This document shows positions 14,683 to 21,408 of a stretch of 21,659 nucleotides of DNA, piece after piece. Position numbers and translations under genes: made by a program. The DNA is from a virus. Positions within the stretch are counted from its first letter, which is position 1; every line of letters begins with the position of its first letter. The notes below the pieces were generated by a model. It was not told where the DNA came from and made no database searches. It saw only the letters and a program-made list of their open reading frames with translations. The DNA is taken from the IMG/VR virus record IMGVR_UViG_3300044846_000456, positions 1 to 21,659 of that record; one strand, written 5' to 3'.

Positions 14683-14716
14683 AAGGACAATTTTGTACTT
14701 TTTAAGTTAATAGTAT

Positions 14717-15049
14717 ATGATTATTCTAACTACTTCAATAAACGATCAAACTTTTGTATTTATACCAAGGTCGCACACGTTTGATTATGTTGGAATAACT
14801 GACGAACAAACGGGCGTAACAACTCAAATAACTGGATACACGCACACGGTAGGCGACTACTATGACACTTTAGAAGCTGAATTCAATTTAGTAGAAAATC
14901 ATTTTTACGATTTAGTATTTATTAACGGTGCTGTCGTAGTATATAAAGATAGGATATTTTGTACTAATCAAAACGTTAATACCTTTACAGTAAATAACGG
15001 TCAATACGTTTCAAACAGTACAACAAATGAATTTATAGTTTATGAATAA
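14717..15049 (+). CDS. Small beta-rich protein upstream of the portal, function unknown
   Basis: This 110-residue protein has alternating strand-like segments (MIILTTSINDQTFVFIPRSH, TLEAEFNLVENHFYDLVFIN, VVVYKDRIFCTNQNVNTFTV) and a Thr/Asn-rich end. Its shape suggests a compact beta sandwich. The stop overlaps the portal start by 8 nt in another frame, implying coupling with the portal. I recall similar VENHFYDL...YKDKIFCTNQ proteins in front of portals of related phages, but without a known role. A neck or portal-associated function is inferred only from location. Confidence 0.7.
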   Translation: MIILTTSINDQTFVFIPRSHTFDYVGITDEQTGVTTQITGYTHTVGDYYDTLEAEFNLVENHFYDLVFINGAVVVYKDRIFCTNQNVNTFTVNNGQYVSNSTTNEFIVYE

Positions 15050-16814
15050 CATACACGTTTTAGAATTAAGTACATACACAACGCCCGTAATTCAAGAATC
15101 TAAAAGAGATGCTTGGGTGGAATTTGGCGAAGATAATAATTACTTTCAGTTTATCATTGATAGGTACGTTAATTCAACTACTAATTCGTCTGTAATAAAC
15201 AACGTTAATAGATTAATTTACGGTCGTGGGTTAAGTGCGTTAGACGCTAATAAAAAGCCTAACGAGTACGCTCAAATGATGGCTTTATTTAATGCCGATT
15301 GTATTCGTAAAATAGTTTTAGATCGTAAAATGTTCGGTCAATTTGCTATGCAAGTTCACTACGACAAAGCGCATAAAAAGATTTTAAAAGCTTATCACAT
15401 ACCCGTTAATTTATTACGTGCTGAAAAATGTAATAAAGACGGTGAAATAGAGGCTTACTATTATTCAGATAATTGGGAAGATACAAAGAAATATGTGCCT
15501 AAAAGAATACCCGCTTTCGGATATTCTAACGAACAAGTTGAAATACTTTATTCTAAACCCTATGCGGTTGGAATGAAATATTACGCTTTGCCTGACTACC
15601 AAGGTGGTTTACCATACGCAAAGTTAGAAGAAGAAATAGCTGATTATTTAATTAACGAAGTACAAAACGGCTTTTCTGGAAGGGTAGTAATTAACTTTAA
15701 TAATGGAGTTCCAACTGAAGAACAACAACTATTAATTACAAATAAAGTAAACAGCCAATTAACAGGACCACAAGGCAAAAAAGTTATTATAGGTTTTAAT
15801 GCAAACCAAGAAAGTAAAACTACGGTTGACCAAATGCCCGTTAATGATGCGCCTGATTTGTACAATTCATTAAGTGAGGAGTGCGTTAAAAAGATTATGT
15901 TAGCGCATAATGTAACAAGCCCTTTGCTTTTCGGGTTAGGCAGCGCAAATGGATTTAGCTCAAATGCTGATGAGATTAAAAACGCTTCTATTCTATTCGA
16001 CAATATGGTTATTAAACCTATTCAAGACCAAATAATAGATTCTTTTGACAAAATTTTAGCTTTTAACGGAATCAGTTTAAAGTTATTCTTTAAAACGTTA
16101 CAACCTTTAGAGTTTGTAGATTTAGAAAACGCACAAACTGAAGAACAAGTAGCTGAAGAAACGGGAACGGAACTAAGCAAAGATTTTAAGATAGCTGAAG
16201 CGTTAATTAATTTAGGCGAAGACGAACCCGAAAACTCGATTCTAATAGACGAATTTACCGTAGATTATGATACGGACGACGAAGAGAACGAAACGCTTTC
16301 TAAAGAGCCTAAACAATCGTTATTAAGTAAGATAGTAAACTTAGTTTCAACGGGCGACAACAGACCGAATATTTCAAGTAAGCAAGACGAAGTTATTGAA
16401 GGTATTAAATTCTTAACTCGGTACGTTTACGCTGGTGCTGAAAATGCAGAACGTGAATTTTGTCGTAGAATGATGGCTGCTAATAAAATATATCGTAAAG
16501 AAGACATTATTAAAATGGGTTCGCAAGTGGTAAACGAGGGTTGGGGTCCAAAAGGTGCTGATACGTATTCAATTTGGTTCTATAAAGGCGGTGGTAATTG
16601 TCACCACAGATGGAATAAACGTGTTTACGCTACATTTAGCGGCAAAGCAATTGATGTTAATAGCAAAGAGTTAAAACAAGTTGCAGTACGTAAAGCTGAA
16701 AAGTTAGGATACGTTGTAAAGAATGATTCTAAAGTAAGCGCAAGACCAGTTGATATGCCTAATTACGGTTTTTTACCAAGTAATCCACAACCTAAAAGAA
16801 AAATCACACGATAA
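15042..16814 (+). CDS. Portal protein with extra C-terminal domain
   Basis: This 590-residue protein should form the dodecameric ring through which DNA enters and leaves the head. Residues 1-365 look like a phage portal: VNRLIYGRG at 55-63, a wing region rich in Tyr/Lys, GGLPYAKLEEEIADYLINEV at 188-207, and MLAHNVTSPLLFGLG at 286-300 before ENAQTEEQV. Residues 366-445 are an acidic linker. Residues 446-535 are an added domain: EREFCRRMMAANKIYRKEDI at 470-489, then GPKGADTYSIWFYKGGG and the motif CHHRWNKRVY at 520-529. The tail is basic. A portal of this size carrying that C-terminal domain is, to my recollection, typical of Bacteroidota phages. It is far from the terminase, and the connector follows with a TAATG overlap. 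Confidence 0.85.
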   Translation: MNNIHVLELSTYTTPVIQESKRDAWVEFGEDNNYFQFIIDRYVNSTTNSSVINNVNRLIYGRGLSALDANKKPNEYAQMMALFNADCIRKIVLDRKMFGQFAMQVHYDKAHKKILKAYHIPVNLLRAEKCNKDGEIEAYYYSDNWEDTKKYVPKRIPAFGYSNEQVEILYSKPYAVGMKYYALPDYQGGLPYAKLEEEIADYLINEVQNGFSGRVVINFNNGVPTEEQQLLITNKVNSQLTGPQGKKVIIGFNANQESKTTVDQMPVNDAPDLYNSLSEECVKKIMLAHNVTSPLLFGLGSANGFSSNADEIKNASILFDNMVIKPIQDQIIDSFDKILAFNGISLKLFFKTLQPLEFVDLENAQTEEQVAEETGTELSKDFKIAEALINLGEDEPENSILIDEFTVDYDTDDEENETLSKEPKQSLLSKIVNLVSTGDNRPNISSKQDEVIEGIKFLTRYVYAGAENAEREFCRRMMAANKIYRKEDIIKMGSQVVNEGWGPKGADTYSIWFYKGGGNCHHRWNKRVYATFSGKAIDVNSKELKQVAVRKAEKLGYVVKNDSKVSARPVDMPNYGFLPSNPQPKRKITR

Positions 16815-17548
16815 TGGCAGAAGCACTTTTAATAACAAGACAAGACGTTGTAAAGTTCACTGCAATGAACGGTAACGTAGACACGGACAATTTTATTCAG
16901 TACGTTAAAATAGCGCAAGACATACACATTCAAAATTTCTTAGGTACTGATTTACTTCAAAAATTACAAGCTGAAATTATTTTAGCTAATTCAGGAATAC
17001 CAACTGCAATAACAGTAAGTAACCAAGGAACTGGATACACAACGGGAACGGCTGTAAATACAACGAGCGCAACGGGAACGGGTTTAAAATTGAATATTAC
17101 AGCTCCTTCTGGTTTAATTACAAACGCTACAATAAATACAGCTGGCACGGGTTACAAAGTTGGAAATATTGCAACTGTTTCTGGTGGTACAAATGGAGCG
17201 GTTACAATAGCTTCTATTTACACAATACCAACCGACTATAATAATCTTTTAGTTACGTATGTTAAACCGATGCTTATACACTGGGCAATGGTTGAATACT
17301 TACCTTTTGCGGCTTACACAATAGCGAATAAAGGGGTGTATAAACACAATTCAGAAAACGCAACTAACGTAGAAAAAGTTGAAATAGATTTCTTAATCGA
17401 AAAAGAAAGAAGTATAGCGCAGCATTACACTGAAAGATTTATTGAACATATAAGTTTTAACAACGATAAATTTCCTGAATACAATAGTAATTCAAATGGG
17501 GATATGTACCCAGACACGAACAACAATTATCAAGGCTGGTATTTATGA
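16814..17548 (+). CDS. Head-tail connector with an inserted beta-repeat domain
   Basis: This 244-residue protein matches the head-tail adaptor class next to the portal. Residues 1-60 (LITRQDVVKFTAMNGNVDTD, IHIQNFLGTDLLQKLQAEII) and residues 138-244 (YVKPMLIHWAMVEYLPFAAY, VEIDFLIEKERSIAQHYTER) form one helical adaptor. I recall homologues where these two halves are directly joined. Here about 75 residues (62-137; 16997-17224) interrupt them. The insert has two repeats around NQGTGYTTG and NTAGTGYKVG, rich in Thr/Gly/Asn and lacking helix-forming residues. It is probably a surface-exposed beta domain. The gene starts in the portal stop (TAATG), and its end overlaps a small gene. Confidence 0.82.
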   Translation: MAEALLITRQDVVKFTAMNGNVDTDNFIQYVKIAQDIHIQNFLGTDLLQKLQAEIILANSGIPTAITVSNQGTGYTTGTAVNTTSATGTGLKLNITAPSGLITNATINTAGTGYKVGNIATVSGGTNGAVTIASIYTIPTDYNNLLVTYVKPMLIHWAMVEYLPFAAYTIANKGVYKHNSENATNVEKVEIDFLIEKERSIAQHYTERFIEHISFNNDKFPEYNSNSNGDMYPDTNNNYQGWYL

Positions 17549-17652
17549 AGAAATATAAACCGAAACAAGAAAACATAAAGAAATTAATAACGTATTTAAA
17601 CAAGCAAAATGGCGAACGTAAAGATAAGTCAGTTAACAGCGAAAGGAAGTAA
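17545..17652 (+). CDS. Possible 35-residue basic peptide
   Basis: ATG 17545 overlaps the connector stop as ATGA and opens 35 codons to TAA 17650-17652, with MKKYKPKQENIKKLITYLNK at the start. The peptide is Lys-rich and soluble. It overlaps the next gene (17609) by 44 nt, which weakens the case, but the coupling is typical of real genes in this region. No function is proposed. Confidence 0.42.
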   Translation: MKKYKPKQENIKKLITYLNKQNGERKDKSVNSERK

Positions 17653-18052
17653 TTTAGCGGCTTCGGATCGTTTTGCAATTGCACAAGACGCTGGGGGTGG
17701 TACTTTTGCAAGTAAGTATATTACAGGTGCTGAAATAGTTACTAAAAATATTAATACTTATTCTTCGACTTTAAACAACTTAGTTTTAGCGGATGCGAAT
17801 AAAATTATTAAAGTAGATAATAACAGCGCTAACGATTTAAGAATACCTACTAATACAAGCCATGCGTTTCCAATAGGAACGGAAATTATTATAATTCAGT
17901 ACGGTACGGGACAAACTACGGTTGCACCAACAGCAACGGTAACAATGCGAAGTAACGGCGGTAAAAATAAACTTTTGGCACAATACGCACAAGCAACGTT
18001 AATAAAGATAGATACTAACGAGTGGGTTTTATCTGGAGACATAACAACTTAG
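17609..18052 (+). CDS. Fibre/adhesion-type structural protein
   Basis: This 147-residue protein opens with VKISQLTAKGSNLAASDRFA, the short anchor-like motif often found at the N-terminus of tail-tip and fibre proteins. The C-terminal ~95 residues are a beta domain running LVLADANKIIKVDNNSAN, then IPTNTSHAFPIGTEIIIIQY, then IKIDTNEWVLSGDI. This L..AD..K...V......IP........G matches a widespread phage fibre and capsid-adhesion domain. The gene is in the block that follows the connector and precedes the receptor-binding candidate, so it is probably a tail tip or fibre part. It resembles the head decoration protein, as noted in the findings. Confidence 0.65.
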   Translation: MANVKISQLTAKGSNLAASDRFAIAQDAGGGTFASKYITGAEIVTKNINTYSSTLNNLVLADANKIIKVDNNSANDLRIPTNTSHAFPIGTEIIIIQYGTGQTTVAPTATVTMRSNGGKNKLLAQYAQATLIKIDTNEWVLSGDITT

Positions 18053-18055
18053 AAA

Positions 18056-18949
18056 ATGGCAAATGCAAATGGATGGGGCGACGGTGCTTCAAATAATAAT
18101 ATAGGGTGGGGAAAAGGCGCTGATAATGCTATCGGATGGGGTTCGGTTTATTCCGTTTCTGAAGCTGGTGCAACTGATATAATAGGGGCGCCTGCTTTTG
18201 ATCCCGCTGCGGCTGCATTTTTTACGGCTGCTAACATAACAGATTCAACGCAAAAAACAGCTGTTAATCAATTAGTTCTTGATTTAAAATCATTTGGTTT
18301 ATTTACGCTTCCTAATTTGGTAGTTTATCCAATGGTAGGGGGGACGAATACAAGTACAAGTTTCAACCTTGTTAATCCAGCTTTATATCAAGTTACTTGG
18401 AACGGTGGTGTAGTTTCTTCAAATAATGGGGTACAATTTAACGGTGTTAATGCTTATGGTAACACGAATTTTAACCCTACTACCGTAGGTACAGGGCAAA
18501 ACTCTTTTCACTTGTCATTCTATTCACGTACAAATAGTAATGGAACTGAAATTGAAATAGGAGGTCAGGATGCTTCGGGTGCAATAGGTAGTTTAATTGA
18601 GATTAGAACAAGCGGCACAACTTATTATAGAGTAAATTCAGCTGGTAGTTATATAACATACGTAGATGCAAATTCGTTAGGGTTTTATATATCTAATAGA
18701 ACTGCATCGAATATAGTTAACGGTTGGAAAAACGGAGTAAAAGTAGCTACGGGAACGACAGCTTCAAGCGGTAATTTTAACGGGGATATTTGGATAGGCG
18801 CTTGGAATAATTTAAACGGTGCTTCTAAATTCTATTCAACAAAACAAGCTGCTACTGTTACAATGGGTGCTGGGTTAACAGATACACAAGCAGCTGATTT
18901 AAGAACTGCAATACAAACTTTTAACACAACTTTAGGTAGACAAGTATGA
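18056..18949 (+). CDS. Receptor-binding candidate with GWG repeats and LamG-like domain
   Basis: This 297-residue protein has three parts. Residues 6-29 hold three GWG motifs (6-8, 17-19, 27-29) about 10-11 residues apart, in Gly/Asn-rich sequence. Residues 45-110 (FDPAAAAFFTAANITDSTQK, LVLDLKSFGLFTLPNLVVYP) form a compact helical/beta region. Residues ~115-265 look like a concanavalin/LamG-type beta sandwich (VQFNGVNAYGNTNF, SFHLSFYSRTNSNGTEIEIG, GDIWIGAWNNLNG). Such folds bind sugars, so host polysaccharide or lipopolysaccharide recognition is plausible. It sits next to the fibre-type gene and is ATGA-coupled to the small gene after it. Length and position suit a fibre tip. Confidence 0.68.
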   Translation: MANANGWGDGASNNNIGWGKGADNAIGWGSVYSVSEAGATDIIGAPAFDPAAAAFFTAANITDSTQKTAVNQLVLDLKSFGLFTLPNLVVYPMVGGTNTSTSFNLVNPALYQVTWNGGVVSSNNGVQFNGVNAYGNTNFNPTTVGTGQNSFHLSFYSRTNSNGTEIEIGGQDASGAIGSLIEIRTSGTTYYRVNSAGSYITYVDANSLGFYISNRTASNIVNGWKNGVKVATGTTASSGNFNGDIWIGAWNNLNGASKFYSTKQAATVTMGAGLTDTQAADLRTAIQTFNTTLGRQV

Positions 18950-19164
18950 TACAAGTAGGGCTTTTAACAGAAATACAAAAAGACGAATTAGTAGGTCAGC
19001 TGTATGACTTAGATTCTTATTTTAACCCTATTCAAGATATAGACGATAATTGGGTAATATCAATAGAAGAAATGGAGCAATGCGTTAATCCGTCTTTTGT
19101 TTGGGTAAAAGATTTAGCATTGATTGAATATAAACCAAAACCAATAACACCACCTTTTGAATAA
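18946..19164 (+). CDS. Small protein coupled to the receptor-binding gene
   Basis: This 72-residue acidic protein contains LLTEIQKDELVGQLYDLDSY and FNPIQDIDDNWVISIEEMEQ. It begins inside the stop of the fibre gene (ATGA) and ends at TAATG with the next gene, so it is translationally coupled on both sides. I recall like proteins following fibre genes in flavobacterial phages. A chaperone-like or fibre-partner role is inferred from the coupling and has no direct support. Confidence 0.66.
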   Translation: MIQVGLLTEIQKDELVGQLYDLDSYFNPIQDIDDNWVISIEEMEQCVNPSFVWVKDLALIEYKPKPITPPFE

Positions 19165-19415
19165 TGAAAATGATACCTTTAACACAATTTATTGAAGTGA
19201 TAAAAAAACAAGGCGCGGTCGGAGTGCTTGCATTATGGTTAACGTACACGCATTTCGAGGTGCAAGACGTTAAAGAACGTTTGTACAACTGCTTAGATAA
19301 AAACGAATATTACAATAGAAAACCTATTGAAGAAAAACAGCCACAAGCTCCGATCATAAAATCTGATACTGTTGCCGTACTTGAAAATAAAAGTCGTAAA
19401 TTAGCGAAAAAATAA
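19164..19415 (+). CDS. Holin candidate, BhlA/UviB-like
   Basis: This 83-residue protein has one membrane segment (AVGVLALWLTYTHFEV) preceded by a short N-terminal domain and followed by a charged helix (DVKERLYNCLDKNEYYN) and a Lys/Gln/Pro-rich tail. A single-pass helix after KKQGAVGV and the C-terminal KERL resemble BhlA/UviB-type holins. It directly precedes the M15 endolysin, the usual order in a lysis cassette. It would open the inner membrane and give the endolysin access to peptidoglycan. The family match is by pattern only, and a signal-arrest or anchor protein is possible. Confidence 0.6.
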   Translation: MKMIPLTQFIEVIKKQGAVGVLALWLTYTHFEVQDVKERLYNCLDKNEYYNRKPIEEKQPQAPIIKSDTVAVLENKSRKLAKK

Positions 19416-19418
19416 GAT

Positions 19419-19793
19419 ATGAAGCTAACAAACAATTTTAGTTTAAACGAGTTCAACAAGCATAATTTTACCGTTCCTACGGACGTGTTAAGAAACTTAA
19501 TTGAACTTGCAAAGAATTTACAAGTGTTACGTGACGAGGTAAAAAAGCCTATTAAGATCACAAGCGGTTACAGGCCAGCGGAACACAACGCTAAAATAGG
19601 CGGTGCGACTAAGTCAAGACATATTACGGGCGAAGCTGCGGATTTTAAAATAGAAGGTTACACACCGAAACAAGTTGCTGCTATTATCGAGAAATTGATC
19701 GCAGCGGGTAAAATGAAACAAGGCGGTTTAGGTACATACAGCACGTGGACGCATTTCGACGTTCGTGGCACTAAAGCACGTTGGGCAAAATAA
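19419..19793 (+). CDS. Endolysin, peptidase M15 family
   Basis: This 124-residue zinc peptidase should cut peptide cross-links in peptidoglycan (D-Ala-D-Ala or L-Ala-D-Glu type). The zinc site is visible: SRHITGEAADFKI with H68 and D75, and WTHFDVR with H112 and D114. The SGYRPAEHNAKIGGATKS loop at 49-66 is the standard M15 signature before the first histidine. It is a single-domain protein with no added cell-wall-binding region, normal for Gram-negative hosts. No signal peptide is seen, so it needs a holin, fitting the gene just before it. The next gene begins 8 nt after its stop. Confidence 0.92.
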   Translation: MKLTNNFSLNEFNKHNFTVPTDVLRNLIELAKNLQVLRDEVKKPIKITSGYRPAEHNAKIGGATKSRHITGEAADFKIEGYTPKQVAAIIEKLIAAGKMKQGGLGTYSTWTHFDVRGTKARWAK

Positions 19794-19800
19794 ATATATT

Positions 19801-20085
19801 ATGGCAAAGAAAAAAATAACAATCGACACTGATAACATCGACGTTAATTTAGAAAAAGACGGTACGAATATTAAACTGGATATAGACTCAAAGAACGTAG
19901 ATATTCACGTATTAAAAGACGAAGTGAATAAAGAATTTAAATTAGATAGTAAAAACATTGACATTGAAATTTCAAAAACCGCTGAAGGGTTAGAGGTGAA
20001 AGTCGAATCTAAAGGCGGTATTTGGAAACTAATAGCTAAACGAATCGTTAAATTTATTGTAAAACGATTTAAAGTAGGCAAATAA
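19801..20085 (+). CDS. Repeat protein with cationic amphipathic C-terminal helix
   Basis: This 94-residue protein starts at ATG 19801 after the endolysin; an upstream GTG at 19765 would overlap it and is less likely. Residues 12-14, 32-34 and 52-54 (NID, NVD, NID) recur every 20 residues. So do S30, S50, S70 and K31, K51, K71, giving three diverged 20-residue units that alternate Asp/Lys with hydrophobic residues, most likely beta. Residues 74-94 (IWKLIAKRIVKFIVKRFKV) form an amphipathic helix with eight Lys/Arg and no acidic residue. Such helices bind or disrupt membranes. Its place in the lysis cassette suggests it assists lysis or attaches to the envelope, but no family is certain. A terminator follows. 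Confidence 0.78.
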   Translation: MAKKKITIDTDNIDVNLEKDGTNIKLDIDSKNVDIHVLKDEVNKEFKLDSKNIDIEISKTAEGLEVKVESKGGIWKLIAKRIVKFIVKRFKVGK

Positions 20086-20114
20086 AAATTTTCTTTCTGT
20101 TTGTTTTGTGTTTG

Positions 20115-20143
20115 AAACCCTTGAGAAATCAGGGGTTTTGTTA
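20115..20143 (+). terminator. Rho-independent terminator closing the lysis cassette
   Basis: Ten-pair stem AAACCCTTGA (20115-20124) with TCAGGGGTTT (20129-20138), one wobble, a GAAA tetraloop, then a T-rich tail. It is 29 nt after the last lysis-region stop and just upstream of the promoter at 20173. Confidence 0.88.
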
Positions 20144-20172
20144 TTTATGTAAATTTTTTTTAATAAAAAGTA

Positions 20173-20202
20173 TTGTTATATGAATTATTTATATTAGTTT
20201 TG
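20173..20202 (+). promoter_or_regulatory. Bacteroidota housekeeping promoter (TTG-N19-TAnnTTTG)
   Basis: TTG at 20173-20175 is followed after 19 nt by TAGTTTTG at 20195-20202, a full match to the -7 box TAnnTTTG with standard spacing. Transcription should begin near 20209 and run rightward into the small-gene string. It follows the terminator at 20115-20143, so it starts a separate unit. The rest of the 139-nt gap (20086-20224) holds only AT-rich sequence. Confidence 0.85.
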
Positions 20203-20224
20203 TAGAAACGTTAAAACAAACACT

Positions 20225-20443
20225 ATGAAAACAATTGAAGAAATTACAGGGTTAGAAAACGCAATTATAATGCAAAGCCAAAGAGATTCATTGCGAAGTG
20301 AATTACAGGCAAAATCAAGGTTTAATCAATTTGATAAAGAATGGGAAGAAAAAACTAATTTATTAAAACGGTTAGACCAACTTTTTTTCTTGCATTGTGA
20401 ATTGTGCAAATTAAAATTAAGCAAATTTGGAAGATTAATATAA
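20225..20443 (+). CDS. Small helical protein, function unknown
   Basis: This 72-residue protein is the first after the promoter. It is charged and helical (EEITGLENAIIMQSQRDSLR, FDKEWEEKTNLLKRLDQLFF), ending with CELCKLKLSK, where CxxC could be a metal or redox pair. Its 23-nt leader and start recur before the second gene. No homologue is recognised. Confidence 0.7.
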   Translation: MKTIEEITGLENAIIMQSQRDSLRSELQAKSRFNQFDKEWEEKTNLLKRLDQLFFLHCELCKLKLSKFGRLI

Positions 20444-20462
20444 AAACATTAAAATAAACACG

Positions 20463-20609
20463 ATGAAAAAACGAACAGGAATCTTAATTAACTCGATAAT
20501 TATTTTGTTGGGTGCAACTTACGACAGTTACTTAATGTTAGGAGCTGGTGTAATTTGTTTATCTTTAGTACTAATTTCTAAAACTAAAAGACATGAACTC
20601 AAAAATTAA
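20463..20609 (+). CDS. Small 48-residue membrane protein
   Basis: ATG 20463 opens 48 codons. After MKKR two hydrophobic stretches (GILINSIIILLGATY and LMLGAGVICLSLVLIS) form one or two membrane spans, and a basic tail (KTKRHELKN) follows. The start is preceded by a leader almost the same as that of the first gene of this unit. Its end overlaps the next start by 17 nt. It could be a membrane-targeted early protein, with function unknown. Confidence 0.62.
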   Translation: MKKRTGILINSIIILLGATYDSYLMLGAGVICLSLVLISKTKRHELKN

Positions 20610-20763
20610 AAACGTGGTTAATACGTATTTTCCGCACAAGCCAAACATAACTTATTTAAAGCGTAAATGGATGAATAAAATTTGCCCTGAAGATAAAGGT
20701 GGATCATTCAACGAAAAGCTATACAATGATTATTTAGATGCTATATTAAACTATACAAAATGA
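20593..20763 (+). CDS. Small 56-residue protein, function unknown
   Basis: ATG 20593 lies within the end of the membrane gene in a different frame. The frame runs to TGA 20761-20763 and overlaps the next start as ATGA. The product has a basic first half (YFPHKPNITYLKRKWMNK) and a more acidic second half (NEKLYNDYLDAILNYTK). Aromatic residues are frequent. No family is recognised; coupling on both sides supports that it is a real gene. Confidence 0.62.
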   Translation: MNSKIKNVVNTYFPHKPNITYLKRKWMNKICPEDKGGSFNEKLYNDYLDAILNYTK

Positions 20764-21029
20764 ACTGGTCAAGTAAGCAAAAACGAACTAAGCAAGTAAA
20801 CGTATCTTTTGAATGGACTAATAAAGGCGATTTAATAGCGATTTTAAGCGATTTAAAAGAGTTTCTATCTTCAGGAATAGAAAAGTACCACGACCAAAAG
20901 AAAAGCGTTGAAATCGCAGATAAATGGCACGAAGTAGAATTTAGCCAAAAGTTCGTGGATAAGATTCACGAAAGTACGGAATCGGATATTAACGGTGAAT
21001 TAAAATTAGTAATAAAAAGTAATTTCTAA
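20760..21029 (+). CDS. Small protein of 89 residues, function unknown
   Basis: This 89-residue protein has alternating basic N-terminus (KQKRTKQVNVSFEWTNKGDL) and acidic or amphipathic helices (LIAILSDLKEFLSSGIEKYH, KFVDKIHESTESD), ending in a strand (GELKLVIKSNF). It is ATGA-coupled to the gene before and TAATG-coupled to the one after. No motif identifies it. Confidence 0.7.
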   Translation: MNWSSKQKRTKQVNVSFEWTNKGDLIAILSDLKEFLSSGIEKYHDQKKSVEIADKWHEVEFSQKFVDKIHESTESDINGELKLVIKSNF

Positions 21030-21121
21030 TGGCAGAAGAAGCAAAGATGGCACTACTATTATTTAGTGTTGGTTTTATAGCAATAGTAATAGGATTAATT
21101 AATAAACATATAAACAAATGA
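21029..21121 (+). CDS. Small 30-residue membrane peptide
   Basis: TAATG at 21027-21031 couples this 30-codon gene to the previous stop, and its TGA (21119-21121) overlaps the next ATG. The product is a short acidic N-terminus followed by one hydrophobic helix (MALLLFSVGFIAIVIGLI) and NKHINK, so a single-span membrane peptide. The precise double coupling argues that it is translated. No function is known. Confidence 0.6.
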   Translation: MAEEAKMALLLFSVGFIAIVIGLINKHINK

Positions 21122-21408
21122 AAACAGAAGTAACTTTAAAAGAATTGTATTTAACACGTACGCCTTTTGCTATCGTGGAAAGTGAGGAGTTTGGCGGCAC
21201 GATCTACTCGGTAGTATTCAGAAACCAAGGAATAAGAACCTACGAAATACTAAAAGACGAAATAAACTATTTCTTTACTATTCACAAACAAGCTAAAAAG
21301 ATTGAGTTTGGATATACTGGAAACGTTTACGAGTTCTTCGACTTTAAAAATAAACTAAGCGCAGCAACTCGATACCAATTTATTGAAGCAATAAGTAGAA
21401 ACAGATGA
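21118..21408 (+). CDS. Small beta/alpha protein, function unknown
   Basis: This 96-residue protein contains strands (FAIVESEEFGGTIYSVVFRN, IEFGYTGNVYEFFDF) and helical ends (YFFTIHKQAKK, RYQFIEAISRNR). It overlaps both neighbours by ATGA. It has no catalytic motif, signal or membrane segment. Its role in the small-gene unit is not known. Confidence 0.7.
   Translation: MKTEVTLKELYLTRTPFAIVESEEFGGTIYSVVFRNQGIRTYEILKDEINYFFTIHKQAKKIEFGYTGNVYEFFDFKNKLSAATRYQFIEAISRNR

Noticed and set aside
14686-14700. Possible -7 box CAATTTTG before the 14717 gene
   Set aside because: It has one mismatch to TAnnTTTG, and no TTG lies at the required spacing because the terminator stem occupies that place.
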